A program made the position numbers and the translations under genes. Positions 1 through 6,176 of a stretch of 6,851 bases of DNA are shown here, piece after piece; the stretch's first letter is position 1; every line of letters starts with the position of its first letter. Origin of the DNA: Phenylobacterium sp. (GTDB lineage Bacteria; Pseudomonadota; Alphaproteobacteria; Caulobacterales; Caulobacteraceae); the NCBI GenBank assembly GCA_028698405.1, contig JAQVDF010000112.1, positions 1 to 6,851 of the forward strand. The letters are read 5' to 3'. The notes beneath the pieces are model-generated. The model made no database searches. It worked only from the letters and a program-made list of their open reading frames with translations, and was not told the origin of the DNA.

Positions 1-615
1 GTCGAAGCCGGCGTCGGCAAGGCGCGCGCGGGCGGCGTCCGGATCCACCACCCGCCAGGCCAACCCGCCGAAGCCGTCGGGTTCGTCCGAGGCCGGCGCC
101 GATAGGCTGGCCCCGAACTCGACCACCGCGTTCCCGCAGCGGAAGAAGAGCTGGCGCGCGCCCCAGGCGGGGTTGGACCGGTCGAGCCGCAGATCCAGAC
201 CCAGCCGCCCGCCGAAATTGGCCACCGCCCGGTCGATGTTGCGGGTGCGGACCACCACGTGGTCGAGGGCGGCGACCGCGGCGCTCTCGCGTCCGCTGGC
301 CGGCGAGAGGGCGAAGGCCGCCCGCGGGGCCACCAGCCGCACCGGGATGCCCGCCACGTCGAAGCCCGACGCGTCGCCGGAAAGCCCGCGGCGCTGAGCC
401 AGTCTTGCTGCGGCGTCGACGTCGTCGGTGTCGAAGGCCAGCGCGGCGATCGCGTCGGCTTCGCCGCGGCCGACCCGCAGGGCGGTGTTGGAGAGCTGGA
501 ACCAGGCCTCCTCGCCGCGCCAGTCGGCCTGCCGGCCGAGCAGGGCGGAGAAGGCCGCCGCGGCGGCCTCGACGTCCTTCGCCGTGACGACGATGTGGTC
601 GAGGCCGGTGATCAT
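1..615 (-). CDS. VOC (glyoxalase-like) family protein, partial, C-terminus off the left edge
   Basis: I translated this by hand. It is open for 205 codons and runs off the window. It has two vicinal-oxygen-chelate modules, the first opening with LDHIVVTAKDVEAA (residues 5-18) and the second with LDHVVVRTRNIDRAV (117-131), each the usual beta-strand plus helix start. The second module has His119 and a later glutamate in VVEFG (Glu166), which fit metal ligands of this fold. The first module keeps His7, but the matching acidic position appears to be Arg47, so any metal site may be asymmetric. The ATG overlaps the leuC stop by one base (TGATG), and GAGGGA at 625-630 is a good ribosome binding site nine bases upstream. 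This implies co-transcription and translational coupling with leuC. VOC proteins include glyoxalases, dioxygenases, epimerases and resistance proteins. The substrate cannot be assigned from sequence. Confidence 0.88.
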   Translation of the reverse strand, partial: MITGLDHIVVTAKDVEAAAAAFSALLGRQADWRGEEAWFQLSNTALRVGRGEADAIAALAFDTDDVDAAARLAQRRGLSGDASGFDVAGIPVRLVAPRAAFALSPASGRESAAVAALDHVVVRTRNIDRAVANFGGRLGLDLRLDRSNPAWGARQLFFRCGNAVVEFGASLSAPASDEPDGFGGLAWRVVDPDAARARLADAGFD

Positions 616-2024
616 CAGAGGAAGTCCCTCACGTCGGCGATGTGGCCGGCGATGGCGGCTGCGGCGGCCATCGGCGGGCTCATCAGGTGGGTGCGCCCGC
701 CGCGGCCCTGGCGTCCCTCGAAGTTGCGGTTCGAGGTCGAGGCGCAGCGCTCGCCCGGCGCCAGCCGGTCAGGGTTCATGCCCAGACACATCGAGCAGCC
801 CGGTTCGCGCCAGTCGAACCCGGCGGCCTTGAAGATCTCGTCCAGGCCCTCTTCCTCGGCCTGGGCCTTCACCAGGCCGGAGCCCGGCACCACCATCGCC
901 CGCACGTGCGGGGCGACCTTGCGGCCTTCGACGATCCTGGCGGCGGCGCGCAGATCCTCGATGCGGCTGTTGGTGCACGAGCCGATGAACACCCGGTCGA
1001 TGCGCGCCTCGGTGATCGGCTGGCCGGCGGTCAGGCCCATGTATTCCAGCGCCCGTTCGGCGGCGGCCCGCTTGTCCGGCGTGCCGAAGGTCTCGGGCGC
1101 GGGCACTGGCTGGTCGACGCCGATCACGTCCTCGGGGCTGGTCCCCCAGGTGACCAGCGGGGCGATTTTCGCCGCGTCGATCCGCACCTCGCGGTCGAAC
1201 ACCGCGTCGGGGTCGGAGACCAGGGTGCGCCAGTAGGCCTCGGCCATCTCCCAGGCGCCGCCCTTGGGCGCGGCCGGGCGGCCCTTGAGGTAGGCGAAGG
1301 TGATCTCGTCGGGCGCCACAAGGCCCGCGCGCGCGCCCGCCTCGATGGTCAGGTTGCACAGCGTCATGCGGCCTTCCATCGACAGGGCCCGGATCGCCTC
1401 GCCGGCGTATTCGATGACGTAGCCGGTGCCGCCCGCGGTGCCGATCTCGCCGATCACCGCCAGGGCGAAGTCCTTGGCCCCGACGCCAGGGGCGGGCGCG
1501 CCGTCGATGGTCACCCGCATGTTCTTCGACTTCTTCTGGCGCAGCGTCTGGGTGGCCAGGACGTGCTCGACTTCCGAGGTGCCGATGCCCTGGGCCAGCG
1601 CGCCGAAGGCCCCGTGGGTCGAGGTGTGGGAGTCGCCGCAGACGATGGTCATGCCCGGCTGGGTGCGGCCCTGCTCGGGGCCGACGACGTGGACGATGCC
1701 ATTGCGCACGTCGCCCATCGGGAAGAACTCGATGCCGAAGTCCTTGACGTTGCGCTCCAGGGTCTGGAGCTGCAGCCGGGCCTCTTCGTCGGCGACGGCG
1801 GCGACGCCCAGCGCCTGACCTTCGGTCGGCACGTTGTGATCGGCGACGGCGAGCGTGCGGTCGGGCCGGCGCACGCCGCGCTTGTTGCTGCGCAGCCCCG
1901 CGAAGGCCTGCGGCGTGGTCACCTCGTGGATCAGGTGCAGGTCGATGTAGAGGATCGCCTCGCCGTCCTGCTCGGCGACCAGGTGAGCGTCCCAGATCTT
2001 GTCGTACAGCGTCTTGCCGGCCAT
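615..2024 (-). CDS. leuC: 3-isopropylmalate dehydratase (isopropylmalate isomerase) large subunit LeuC
   Basis: With LeuD, LeuC isomerises 2-isopropylmalate to 3-isopropylmalate in cytoplasmic leucine biosynthesis, using a [4Fe-4S] cluster. Aconitase-family landmarks are all present. Numbering from the upstream ATG at 2033, they include [11 protein letters not shown] near the N-terminus, DHNVPT (65-70), [14 protein letters not shown] (131-144) and [13 protein letters not shown] (151-163). The cluster cysteines are Cys353 in GSCTNSR and Cys413/Cys416 in [11 protein letters not shown]. Length is 469 residues from 2024, or 472 from 2033, close to the family's about 466-470. I prefer 2024 because MAGKTLY matches the usual LeuC start and because a promoter candidate places transcription initiation there, with the ATG at 2033 inside the -10 element. 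The alternative ATG at 2033 does have GGAAG five bases upstream (2039-2043). Its stop overlaps the start of the VOC gene. It is divergent from the lysR gene. leuD is presumably farther downstream, outside the window. Confidence 0.97.
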   Translation of the reverse strand: MAGKTLYDKIWDAHLVAEQDGEAILYIDLHLIHEVTTPQAFAGLRSNKRGVRRPDRTLAVADHNVPTEGQALGVAAVADEEARLQLQTLERNVKDFGIEFFPMGDVRNGIVHVVGPEQGRTQPGMTIVCGDSHTSTHGAFGALAQGIGTSEVEHVLATQTLRQKKSKNMRVTIDGAPAPGVGAKDFALAVIGEIGTAGGTGYVIEYAGEAIRALSMEGRMTLCNLTIEAGARAGLVAPDEITFAYLKGRPAAPKGGAWEMAEAYWRTLVSDPDAVFDREVRIDAAKIAPLVTWGTSPEDVIGVDQPVPAPETFGTPDKRAAAERALEYMGLTAGQPITEARIDRVFIGSCTNSRIEDLRAAARIVEGRKVAPHVRAMVVPGSGLVKAQAEEEGLDEIFKAAGFDWREPGCSMCLGMNPDRLAPGERCASTSNRNFEGRQGRGGRTHLMSPPMAAAAAIAGHIADVRDFL

Positions 2025-2030
2025 GGCGGG

Positions 2031-2059
2031 CATGTAGACTTCCAGGTGACGAAGGTCAA
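2031..2059 (-). promoter_or_regulatory. Candidate leuC promoter (housekeeping sigma type)
   Basis: On the minus strand TTGACC (2059-2054) is followed by 17 bases and TACATG (2036-2031). In the form recalled for the Caulobacter housekeeping sigma factor (TTGACGS, 10-14 bases, GCTANAWC), this reads TTGACCT, 14 bases, TCTACATG, matching the CTANAW core. A normal six-base discriminator puts the start of transcription at 2024, exactly the A of the second in-frame leuC ATG. This is inferred from spacing and motif match only. Confidence 0.5.
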
Positions 2060-2063
2060 AGGC

Positions 2064-2079
2064 GCGCGACGTTTCGCGC
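2064..2079. repeat. GC-rich inverted repeat upstream of leuC
   Basis: GCGCGA and TCGCGC form a perfect six-base inverted repeat around CGTT. It lies just upstream of the proposed leuC -35 box (2054-2059), where an operator or activator site could sit. In sequence this GC-rich a six-base repeat can arise by chance, so the regulatory role is a guess. Confidence 0.3.
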
Positions 2080-2137
2080 CCGCCTCACTGGCGCCACGGA
2101 GCTCGGGCTCTTACCTGCCACGTAATCGCATCGTTCT

Positions 2138-2154
2138 GCGAATGAGGTATTCGC
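2138..2154. promoter_or_regulatory. Candidate operator: inverted repeat upstream of lysR
   Basis: GCGAAT and ATTCGC form a perfect 6-5-6 inverted repeat (17 bp) ending six bases before the lysR ATG. LysR regulators commonly bind dyads in the divergent region they share with a target gene and repress their own gene. This dyad does not fit a symmetric T-N11-A box exactly. Its position suggests autoregulation, but that is inference. It also contains the only purine-rich ribosome-binding-like stretch, GAGGT (2144-2148), 12 bases before the start codon. Confidence 0.35.
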
Positions 2155-2160
2155 TCGCGC

Positions 2161-3066
2161 ATGGCCAACGCCGCCGCTGACTGGGACCTGTTCCAGAGCC
2201 TGCACGCCGTGCTCCAGGCCGGCAGCTTCTCGGGCGCGGCCCGCGCCCGCGGCCTCACCCAGCCCACCCTCGGCCGCCACATCGAGGCGCTGGAGCAGAA
2301 GCTGGGCGGGGCGCTGTTCCTGCGCTCGCCGCGGGGCCTGCAGGCGACCGAGCTCGCCCTGGCGCTCGCCCCCCACCTCGAGGACATGGCCGCCAGCGTC
2401 GGCGCGGCCCTGCGCGACGCCGCGGGCCCGGCGGACGGCTCGGCCGGCTGCGTGCGGCTGACCGTCAGCGAGATCCTGGCCGTCGAGGTGCTGCCGCCGA
2501 TCCTCGGCGAGTTCATGGAGCAGCACCCCAACGTCGAGGTGGAGCTGGTCGTCTCCAACGAGATCGAGGACCTGCTGCGCCGCGAGGCCGACATCGCCAT
2601 CCGCATGGCCAGGCCCACCCAGTCGGCGCTCGTCGCCCGCCGCATCGGCGCGCTGCATTTCGGCTTCTACGCCGCGCCCTCCTACGTCCAGCGCCGCGGC
2701 CTGCCGGCCGACCTCGACGAGTTGGCGGACAAGCACGTGCTGATCGGCTTCGACCGGACCGATCCGAAGTCGATCGTCGACAAGGTGGACGTCGGCCGGC
2801 CGATCAGCCGCGACCTGTTCCGCTTCAAGACCGACAACCAGGTGGCCCAGCTGGCCGCCGTGCGCGCCGGCCTGGGCGTCGGCGCGGTGCAGCACGGCAT
2901 CGCCCGCCGGGACGGACTGACCGCGGTGCTGCCGGACAAGTTCGCCTTCGACCTCGAGGTGTGGATCTGCATGCACGAGAGCCTCAAGGCCAACCGGCGC
3001 ATGCGGCTGATGAGCGACCACCTGGCCGATCGGCTGAAGGCCCTGGTGGCCGAAAGCCAGCCGTGA
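2161..3066 (+). CDS. LysR-family transcriptional regulator
   Basis: This is a cytoplasmic DNA-binding regulator of 301 residues, a typical LysR length. The N-terminal winged helix-turn-helix spans about residues 8-66, with the recognition region GSFSGAARARGLTQPTLGRHI (21-41) followed by LEQKLGGALFLR (44-55). A linker leads to the periplasmic-binding-protein-like effector domain from about residue 97, which includes LPPILGEFMEQHPNVEVEL (111-129), the segment EADIAIRMA (142-150) and the AGLGVGAV stretch near 236-243. The gene is divergent from leuC and overlaps the next gene's start by four bases (GTGA), so it is probably co-transcribed with the GFA gene. Candidate targets are itself, the GFA gene and leuC. 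The effector is unknown. The ATG at 2161 has only a weak, distant ribosome binding site, but no better in-frame start is visible and the N-terminus matches the family. Confidence 0.93.
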   Translation: MANAAADWDLFQSLHAVLQAGSFSGAARARGLTQPTLGRHIEALEQKLGGALFLRSPRGLQATELALALAPHLEDMAASVGAALRDAAGPADGSAGCVRLTVSEILAVEVLPPILGEFMEQHPNVEVELVVSNEIEDLLRREADIAIRMARPTQSALVARRIGALHFGFYAAPSYVQRRGLPADLDELADKHVLIGFDRTDPKSIVDKVDVGRPISRDLFRFKTDNQVAQLAAVRAGLGVGAVQHGIARRDGLTAVLPDKFAFDLEVWICMHESLKANRRMRLMSDHLADRLKALVAESQP

Positions 3067-3464
3067 GCGCGCTCTACGCCGGCGGCTGCCTGTGCGGCCA
3101 GGTGCGATGGCGCGCGACCGCCGAGCCGCTGAACGTGCGAATCTGCCATTGCCGCAACTGCCAGCGGGCGACCGGCGGGCCGTTCTTCGCCCGGGCCCTG
3201 TTTCCTCTGGAGGGCTTCGAATTCTCCGGCGAGCTGACCCGATTTGCGAGTTCGGCGCGGCTGGAGCGGCGCGCGTGCGCCCGCTGTGGGACGCCGATGT
3301 TCTCGGTCCCGAACGATCCGGCCGACCGGATCGGGGTCTCGCTGGCGACGCTGGACGAGCCCGACGCGCTCAAGCCGCATTGCCACGTCTTCGTGGCCTC
3401 GAAGCGGGCGTGGGTCGTGCTGGACGACGGCCTGCCGCAGTACGCGGAAGGCGCGCCCTCATAA
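3063..3464 (+). CDS. GFA-family (glutathione-dependent formaldehyde-activating / CENP-V type) zinc protein
   Basis: A 133-residue protein with the complete GFA cysteine pattern: Cys9 and Cys11 in GCLCGQVRW, Cys28, Cys30 and Cys33 in ICHCRNCQRATGG, and Cys72 and Cys75 in CARCGTPMF. In characterised members these residues bind zinc. The founding member, Gfa of Paracoccus, was linked to formation of S-hydroxymethylglutathione from formaldehyde, though most family members have unknown substrates. The open frame extends back into lysR, but the domain begins right after a GTG at 3063. That GTG overlaps the lysR stop as GTGA, so I chose it as the start. This implies translational coupling with the regulator. 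The gene converges on rplS. Domain identity is strong; the substrate is not known. Confidence 0.9.
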   Translation: MSALYAGGCLCGQVRWRATAEPLNVRICHCRNCQRATGGPFFARALFPLEGFEFSGELTRFASSARLERRACARCGTPMFSVPNDPADRIGVSLATLDEPDALKPHCHVFVASKRAWVVLDDGLPQYAEGAPS

Positions 3465-3495
3465 AGTTCGCCCCCGCGCTGGGCGGGGGCGGACT
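3465..3495 (-). terminator. Hairpin terminator of rplS, shared with the convergent GFA gene
   Basis: CGCCCCCGC (3469-3477) and GCGGGGGCG (3483-3491) pair across a five-base loop. The stem extends through AGT/ACT and one G-T wobble to 13 pairs. On the minus strand it follows the rplS stop and is trailed by ACTTTAT, a short T-rich run, so intrinsic termination of trmD-rplS is plausible. On the plus strand no T tract follows, so for the GFA gene it may act only as a 3' end stabiliser. Confidence 0.7.
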
Positions 3496-3501
3496 GGAAA
3501 C

Positions 3502-3897
3502 TCAGCTTTCCGGGGTCGGCTCGGCCTTGTTGGCCGCGACCATGGCCCGCTCGGCGATCCGCGCCGACTTACCGCGGCGGTCGCGCAGGTAGTAGAGCTT
3601 GGCCCGGCGGACGACGCCGCGGCGCTTCACCTCGATCGACTCGATCATCGGCGACAGCACCGGGAAGACCCGCTCGACGCCTTCGCCGAAGCTGATCTTG
3701 CGAACCGTGAAGCTCTCGTTGATGCCGGAGCCCTGGCGGCCGATGCAGACGCCTTCGTAGGCCTGAACGCGTTCGCGCTCGCCTTCCTTGATCCGCACGT
3801 TGACGCGGACGGTGTCGCCCGGCCCGAACTCGGGGATGCGGCGGTTCTGGAGGAGGCGTTCGGCCTCTTCCTTTTCGAGCTGCTGAATCACGTTCAT
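3502..3897 (-). CDS. rplS: 50S ribosomal protein L19 (bL19)
   Basis: bL19 sits at the 30S-50S interface of the ribosome. The 131-residue product has the family core: [19 protein letters not shown] (21-39), [17 protein letters not shown] (42-58), the signature region [17 protein letters not shown] (63-79) and [18 protein letters not shown] (97-114). It is longer than the about 115-residue E. coli protein because of a short Ala/Pro/Glu-containing C-terminal tail. AAGGA (3906-3910) is a good ribosome binding site eight bases before the ATG. It lies 25 bases downstream of trmD and is almost certainly co-transcribed with it. A hairpin follows the stop codon. Confidence 0.98.
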   Translation of the reverse strand: MNVIQQLEKEEAERLLQNRRIPEFGPGDTVRVNVRIKEGERERVQAYEGVCIGRQGSGINESFTVRKISFGEGVERVFPVLSPMIESIEVKRRGVVRRAKLYYLRDRRGKSARIAERAMVAANKAEPTPES

Positions 3898-3922
3898 CGT
3901 CGGTGTCCTTCGGTACTGGGCT

Positions 3923-4633
3923 TTACTCGCCCTTTGCCTGTTGATTGGCGAGATGCCGCTCCCAGAGGTCCGGGCGCCGCTCCCGCGTGGTGATCTCCCG
4001 CTGCGTCTTCCGCCATTTGGCGATGTCGGCGTGATGCCCCGACAGGAGCACCTCGGGGATGTCGAGCCCTTCGAACGTCCGCGGACGGGTGTACTGCGGA
4101 TGCTCGAGGAGGCCGTCTTCGAAACTCTCCTCGCTCAAACTCTGCGCCTGCCCCAGAACGCCGGGCACGAGCCTTACACACGCCTCGATGGTCACCAGCG
4201 CGGCGGCCTCGCCCCCGGCCAGGACCGCATCGCCGACGGCGACCTCCTCGAACCCGCGGGAGTCGATGACCCGCTGATCCACCCCTTCGAACCGGCCGCA
4301 GAGGACGATGAGGCCAGGCCCCTTCGCCCACTCGCGGACCCGCTCCTGCGTCAGCGGACGACCCCGGGCGCTCATGTACAAAAGCGGCCGCCCGCGCAGC
4401 TCGACGCTGTCCAGCGCCGCCGCGATGACGTCCGCCCGCATGACCTGCCCCGGACCGCCACCCGCAGGGGTGTCGTCGAGGAAGCCGCGCTTATCCTTGG
4501 AAAAGGGTCGAATGTCCACTGTTTCCAGCGTCCAAAGGCCCAATTCCCGCCACGCCGTGCCGATCAGCGACACGCCGAGCGGGCCCGGGAAGGCCTCGGG
4601 GAACATGGTCAGCACGGTGGCGTCGAAGGACAT
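3923..4633 (-). CDS. trmD: tRNA (guanine-N1-)-methyltransferase TrmD
   Basis: TrmD uses S-adenosylmethionine to methylate N1 of G37 in tRNAs reading CNN-type codons, which prevents +1 frameshifting. The 236-residue protein aligns with E. coli TrmD without shifting numbers through the catalytic region: GGGPG (58-62), the trefoil-knot strand [11 protein letters not shown] (84-94), [13 protein letters not shown] (111-123), [10 protein letters not shown] (133-142), Arg154 in VRLVPGVLG, and HPQYTRP (178-184). Several usually conserved residues differ: position 169, Asp in E. coli and required for methyl transfer, is Glu; Pro89 is Ala; Tyr115 is Phe; Tyr136 is Ala. These may be lineage traits, since Glu at 169 may be common in alphaproteobacteria. 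No ribosome binding site precedes the ATG. The gene is first of a trmD-rplS pair and is divergent from tesB. Confidence 0.97.
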   Translation of the reverse strand: MSFDATVLTMFPEAFPGPLGVSLIGTAWRELGLWTLETVDIRPFSKDKRGFLDDTPAGGGPGQVMRADVIAAALDSVELRGRPLLYMSARGRPLTQERVREWAKGPGLIVLCGRFEGVDQRVIDSRGFEEVAVGDAVLAGGEAAALVTIEACVRLVPGVLGQAQSLSEESFEDGLLEHPQYTRPRTFEGLDIPEVLLSGHHADIAKWRKTQREITTRERRPDLWERHLANQQAKGE

Positions 4634-4638
4634 GGGGC

Positions 4639-4667
4639 CAATGAGGGTGCAAGCGGGTCGTCGTCAA
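4639..4667 (-). promoter_or_regulatory. Candidate trmD-rplS promoter
   Basis: On the minus strand TTGACG (4667-4662) is a perfect -35 hexamer. At 17 bases' spacing the -10 position reads TCATTG, which is weak. Normal geometry puts transcription start at 4632-4633, the trmD ATG itself. A promoter is needed here because the opposite-strand tesB gene separates trmD from rimM. The missing ribosome binding site is consistent with a leaderless message. Confidence 0.35.
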
Positions 4668-4688
4668 GCGCAGCGGCGGCCCGCCGCC

Positions 4689-4717
4689 TTGCCGAGCCGG
4701 CGCCGAGAGGCTAGAGC
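4689..4717 (+). promoter_or_regulatory. Candidate tesB promoter
   Basis: TTGCCGA (4689-4695), 14 bases, then GCTAGAGC (4710-4717) fits the alphaproteobacterial housekeeping pattern recalled as TTGACGS, 10-14 bases, GCTANAWC, with one mismatch in each half. Transcription would start near 4724, leaving a leader of about 30 bases before the ATG at 4754. Confidence 0.45.
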
Positions 4718-4739
4718 ACCGGCTTTTCGCACGTGCAGC

Positions 4740-4751
4740 AAAGAATTCTTT
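4740..4751. repeat. AT-rich perfect palindrome before the tesB start
   Basis: AAAGAATTCTTT is a 12-base perfect palindrome ending two bases before the tesB ATG, and TCCATGGA (4751-4758), a second perfect palindrome, covers the start codon. An AT-rich dyad stands out in this GC-rich context. It could be a repressor site in the tesB leader or chance. It also supplies the only purine-rich stretch (AAAGAA) available for ribosome binding. Confidence 0.35.
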
Positions 4752-4753
4752 CC

Positions 4754-5623
4754 ATGGATTTGACCGAAAGTCTGGTCGAGACCCTCGCTCTCGAGCGCAT
4801 CGAAGTGAACCTGTTCCGCGGCACGAGCCCGAACGAGGGGCCGGGCCGGATCTTCGGCGGGCAGGTGATCGCCCAGTCGCTGCTGGCGGCCTACGAGACG
4901 GTGGAGAACCGCGTCTGCCACTCGCTGCATTGCTACTTCATCCGCCCGGGCGACCCCACCATTCCGATCCTGTTCGACGTCGACCGCGCCCGCGACGGCG
5001 GCAGTTTCACGACCCGGCGGGTGGTGGCGATTCAGCGCGGCCAGCAGATCTTCAATCTCGCCGCCTCCTTCCAGGACGTCGAGGACGGCTACGAGCACCA
5101 GTTCCCGATGCCGAAGGCGCCCGGCCCCGACGAGATGGACGACGAGCTGACCGCTCAGAAGAAGCAGCTCGAGAAGATGCCCGAGGCCATGCGCAAGATG
5201 ATCTCGCGCCCGCGGCCGATCGAGATGCGCGGCCGCGACAGCTTCGGCTGGACCCCGGCCGAGAACGTCGAGCCGACCTCCAACGTCTGGATTCGCGCCC
5301 GCGAGCCGATCGGCGACGACCTGCGGATGCACCAGGTGATCCTGGCCTACGCCTCGGATATGAACCTGTTGTCGACCGCCATGCGGCCGCACAAGGTCGG
5401 TTGGCAGACGCCCGGCCTGCAGTCGGCCAGCCTCGACCACGCCATGTGGTTCCACAAGCCGTCCAACTTCAACGACTGGCACCTCTACGCCCAGGACAGC
5501 CCGTCGGCCTCGGGCGGCCGCGGCTTCGTGCGCGGCTCGATCTACGACCAGGCCGGCAACCTGGTGGCCTCGGTCGCCCAGGAAGGCCTGATGCGCCAGC
5601 GCAAGCCGAAGGCCGAAGGCTGA
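4754..5623 (+). CDS. tesB: Acyl-CoA thioesterase II (TesB)
   Basis: TesB hydrolyses acyl-CoA to free fatty acid and CoA in the cytoplasm. The 289-residue product is a double-hotdog thioesterase close to the length of E. coli TesB (286). The N-terminal hotdog has LFRGTSPNEGPGRIFGGQV (20-38), HCYFIRPGD (59-67) and DGGSFTTRRVVAIQRG (81-96). The C-terminal hotdog has AYASDMNLL (198-206), ASLDHAMWFHKP (225-236), GRGFVRG (255-261) and VASVAQEGLMRQ (271-282). The catalytic residues of E. coli (Asp204, Thr228, Gln278) correspond to Asp202, Ser226 and Gln276. The frame is open from a GTG at 4733, but the ATG at 4754 puts the protein start where homologues begin and follows the candidate promoter sensibly. 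The ribosome binding site is weak. The gene lies inside the rpsP-rimM / trmD-rplS cluster on the opposite strand. Confidence 0.95.
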   Translation: MDLTESLVETLALERIEVNLFRGTSPNEGPGRIFGGQVIAQSLLAAYETVENRVCHSLHCYFIRPGDPTIPILFDVDRARDGGSFTTRRVVAIQRGQQIFNLAASFQDVEDGYEHQFPMPKAPGPDEMDDELTAQKKQLEKMPEAMRKMISRPRPIEMRGRDSFGWTPAENVEPTSNVWIRAREPIGDDLRMHQVILAYASDMNLLSTAMRPHKVGWQTPGLQSASLDHAMWFHKPSNFNDWHLYAQDSPSASGGRGFVRGSIYDQAGNLVASVAQEGLMRQRKPKAEG

Positions 5624-5630
5624 GGGTACG

Positions 5631-5657
5631 CTTCCCTCCCCTTCAAGGGGAGGGAAG
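5631..5657. terminator. Perfect hairpin between convergent tesB and rimM
   Basis: CTTCCCTCCCCTT (5631-5643) and AAGGGGAGGGAAG (5645-5657) are exact 13-base inverted arms around one base, giving an 11-pair stem with a TTCAA-like loop. It fills the 37-base gap between two converging stop codons. Neither strand has a T tract after it, so it is not a textbook intrinsic terminator. It may be a bidirectional 3' end stabiliser or one copy of a dispersed intergenic repeat. Confidence 0.6.
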
Positions 5658-5660
5658 GCG

Positions 5661-6167
5661 CTACTCCGTCTCTTCGGGGCGGATGGCGATGATCTTGCCG
5701 TCGGCGAGGCGCACCTCGGGGACGGCCTCGCGGGTGAATGGGAGCCACCAGCTGGCGCCCTGGGGCGGCTGGATCTCCAAGAGGTCGCCGGCGCCGAAGT
5801 CCTGCACCGACTTGATCCTGCCCAGCGGCTCGCCCTCCGCCGTTTCGGCGGAAAGGCCGATCAGGTCCGCCAGATAGAACTCGTCTTCGTCCTCGGGCGG
5901 AGGAAGAGCCGCGCGTGGCACGTGCAGGCGAAGGCCCCGCAGGGCCTCGGCGGCCTCGCGGGTTTCGACCTCCTCGGCGCGGGCGACGATGCCGCCCTTC
6001 ACGGGCCGCGCGCCGGTCAGGGTCAGCGCGGTTCCGCCGTCCTCATGCAGAAGGACCCGATAGCGGACGAGCGCCATCGGGTCCTCGGTGTAGGTCGTGA
6101 TGCGGACCTCGCCCTTCACCCCGAACGCGCCGGCCACGCGGCCGACCAGGATGAGGCGCTCGGCCAT
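5661..6167 (-). CDS. rimM: 16S rRNA processing protein / ribosome maturation factor RimM
   Basis: RimM assists maturation of the 30S head and binds uS19. The 168-residue product has the usual two domains. The N-terminal RimM barrel has LVGRVAGAFGVKGEVRI (7-23) and EEVETREAAEALRGLRLHV (65-83). The C-terminal PRC barrel has DEFYLADLIGL (95-105), LGRIKSVQDFGAGDLLEI (115-132) and WWLPFTREAVPEV (140-152). The usual aromatic-rich motif is FYLADL rather than the YYWxDL form of E. coli. It starts nine bases after the rpsP stop, with TAAGGCGG spanning that stop and serving as ribosome binding site. It is co-transcribed with ffh and rpsP. Its 3' end converges on tesB, so this transcript probably ends here rather than continuing into trmD. 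Confidence 0.97.
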   Translation of the reverse strand: MAERLILVGRVAGAFGVKGEVRITTYTEDPMALVRYRVLLHEDGGTALTLTGARPVKGGIVARAEEVETREAAEALRGLRLHVPRAALPPPEDEDEFYLADLIGLSAETAEGEPLGRIKSVQDFGAGDLLEIQPPQGASWWLPFTREAVPEVRLADGKIIAIRPEETE

Positions 6168-6176
6168 CGGGCCGCC

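Noticed and set aside
259..1236. 325-codon plus-strand open frame across the VOC gene and leuC
   Set aside because: It crosses two well-supported minus-strand genes and shows no domain. It is a codon-bias shadow.
2104..2124. Short minus-strand open frame MRLRGR upstream of leuC as an attenuation leader
   Set aside because: It has only one leucine codon and no antiterminator/terminator pair, so there is no support for leucine attenuation.
642..2180. 512-codon plus-strand open frame antisense to leuC
   Set aside because: It is the mirror of leuC in GC-rich DNA. Its translation is His/Gly/Asp-rich low complexity without any recognisable domain, while the minus strand gives a full LeuC.
2056..3021. 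321-codon minus-strand open frame over lysR
   Set aside because: It is antisense to a convincing LysR protein, and its His/Ala/Val-rich translation is typical of a shadow frame.
2961..3062. N-terminal extension of the GFA gene to an ATG at 2961
   Set aside because: The extra 34 residues overlap lysR and look like frame shadow (Arg/Pro/Gly-rich). The GFA domain begins right after the GTG at 3063.
4675..4688. GGCGGC/GCCGCC hairpin between trmD and tesB
   Set aside because: The loop is only two bases in full form and the stem is short. Such GC repeats are expected by chance in this composition.
4664..5482. 272-codon minus-strand open frame over tesB
   Set aside because: It would nicely bridge rimM and trmD, but its translation has no domain. 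The plus strand encodes all the TesB motifs.
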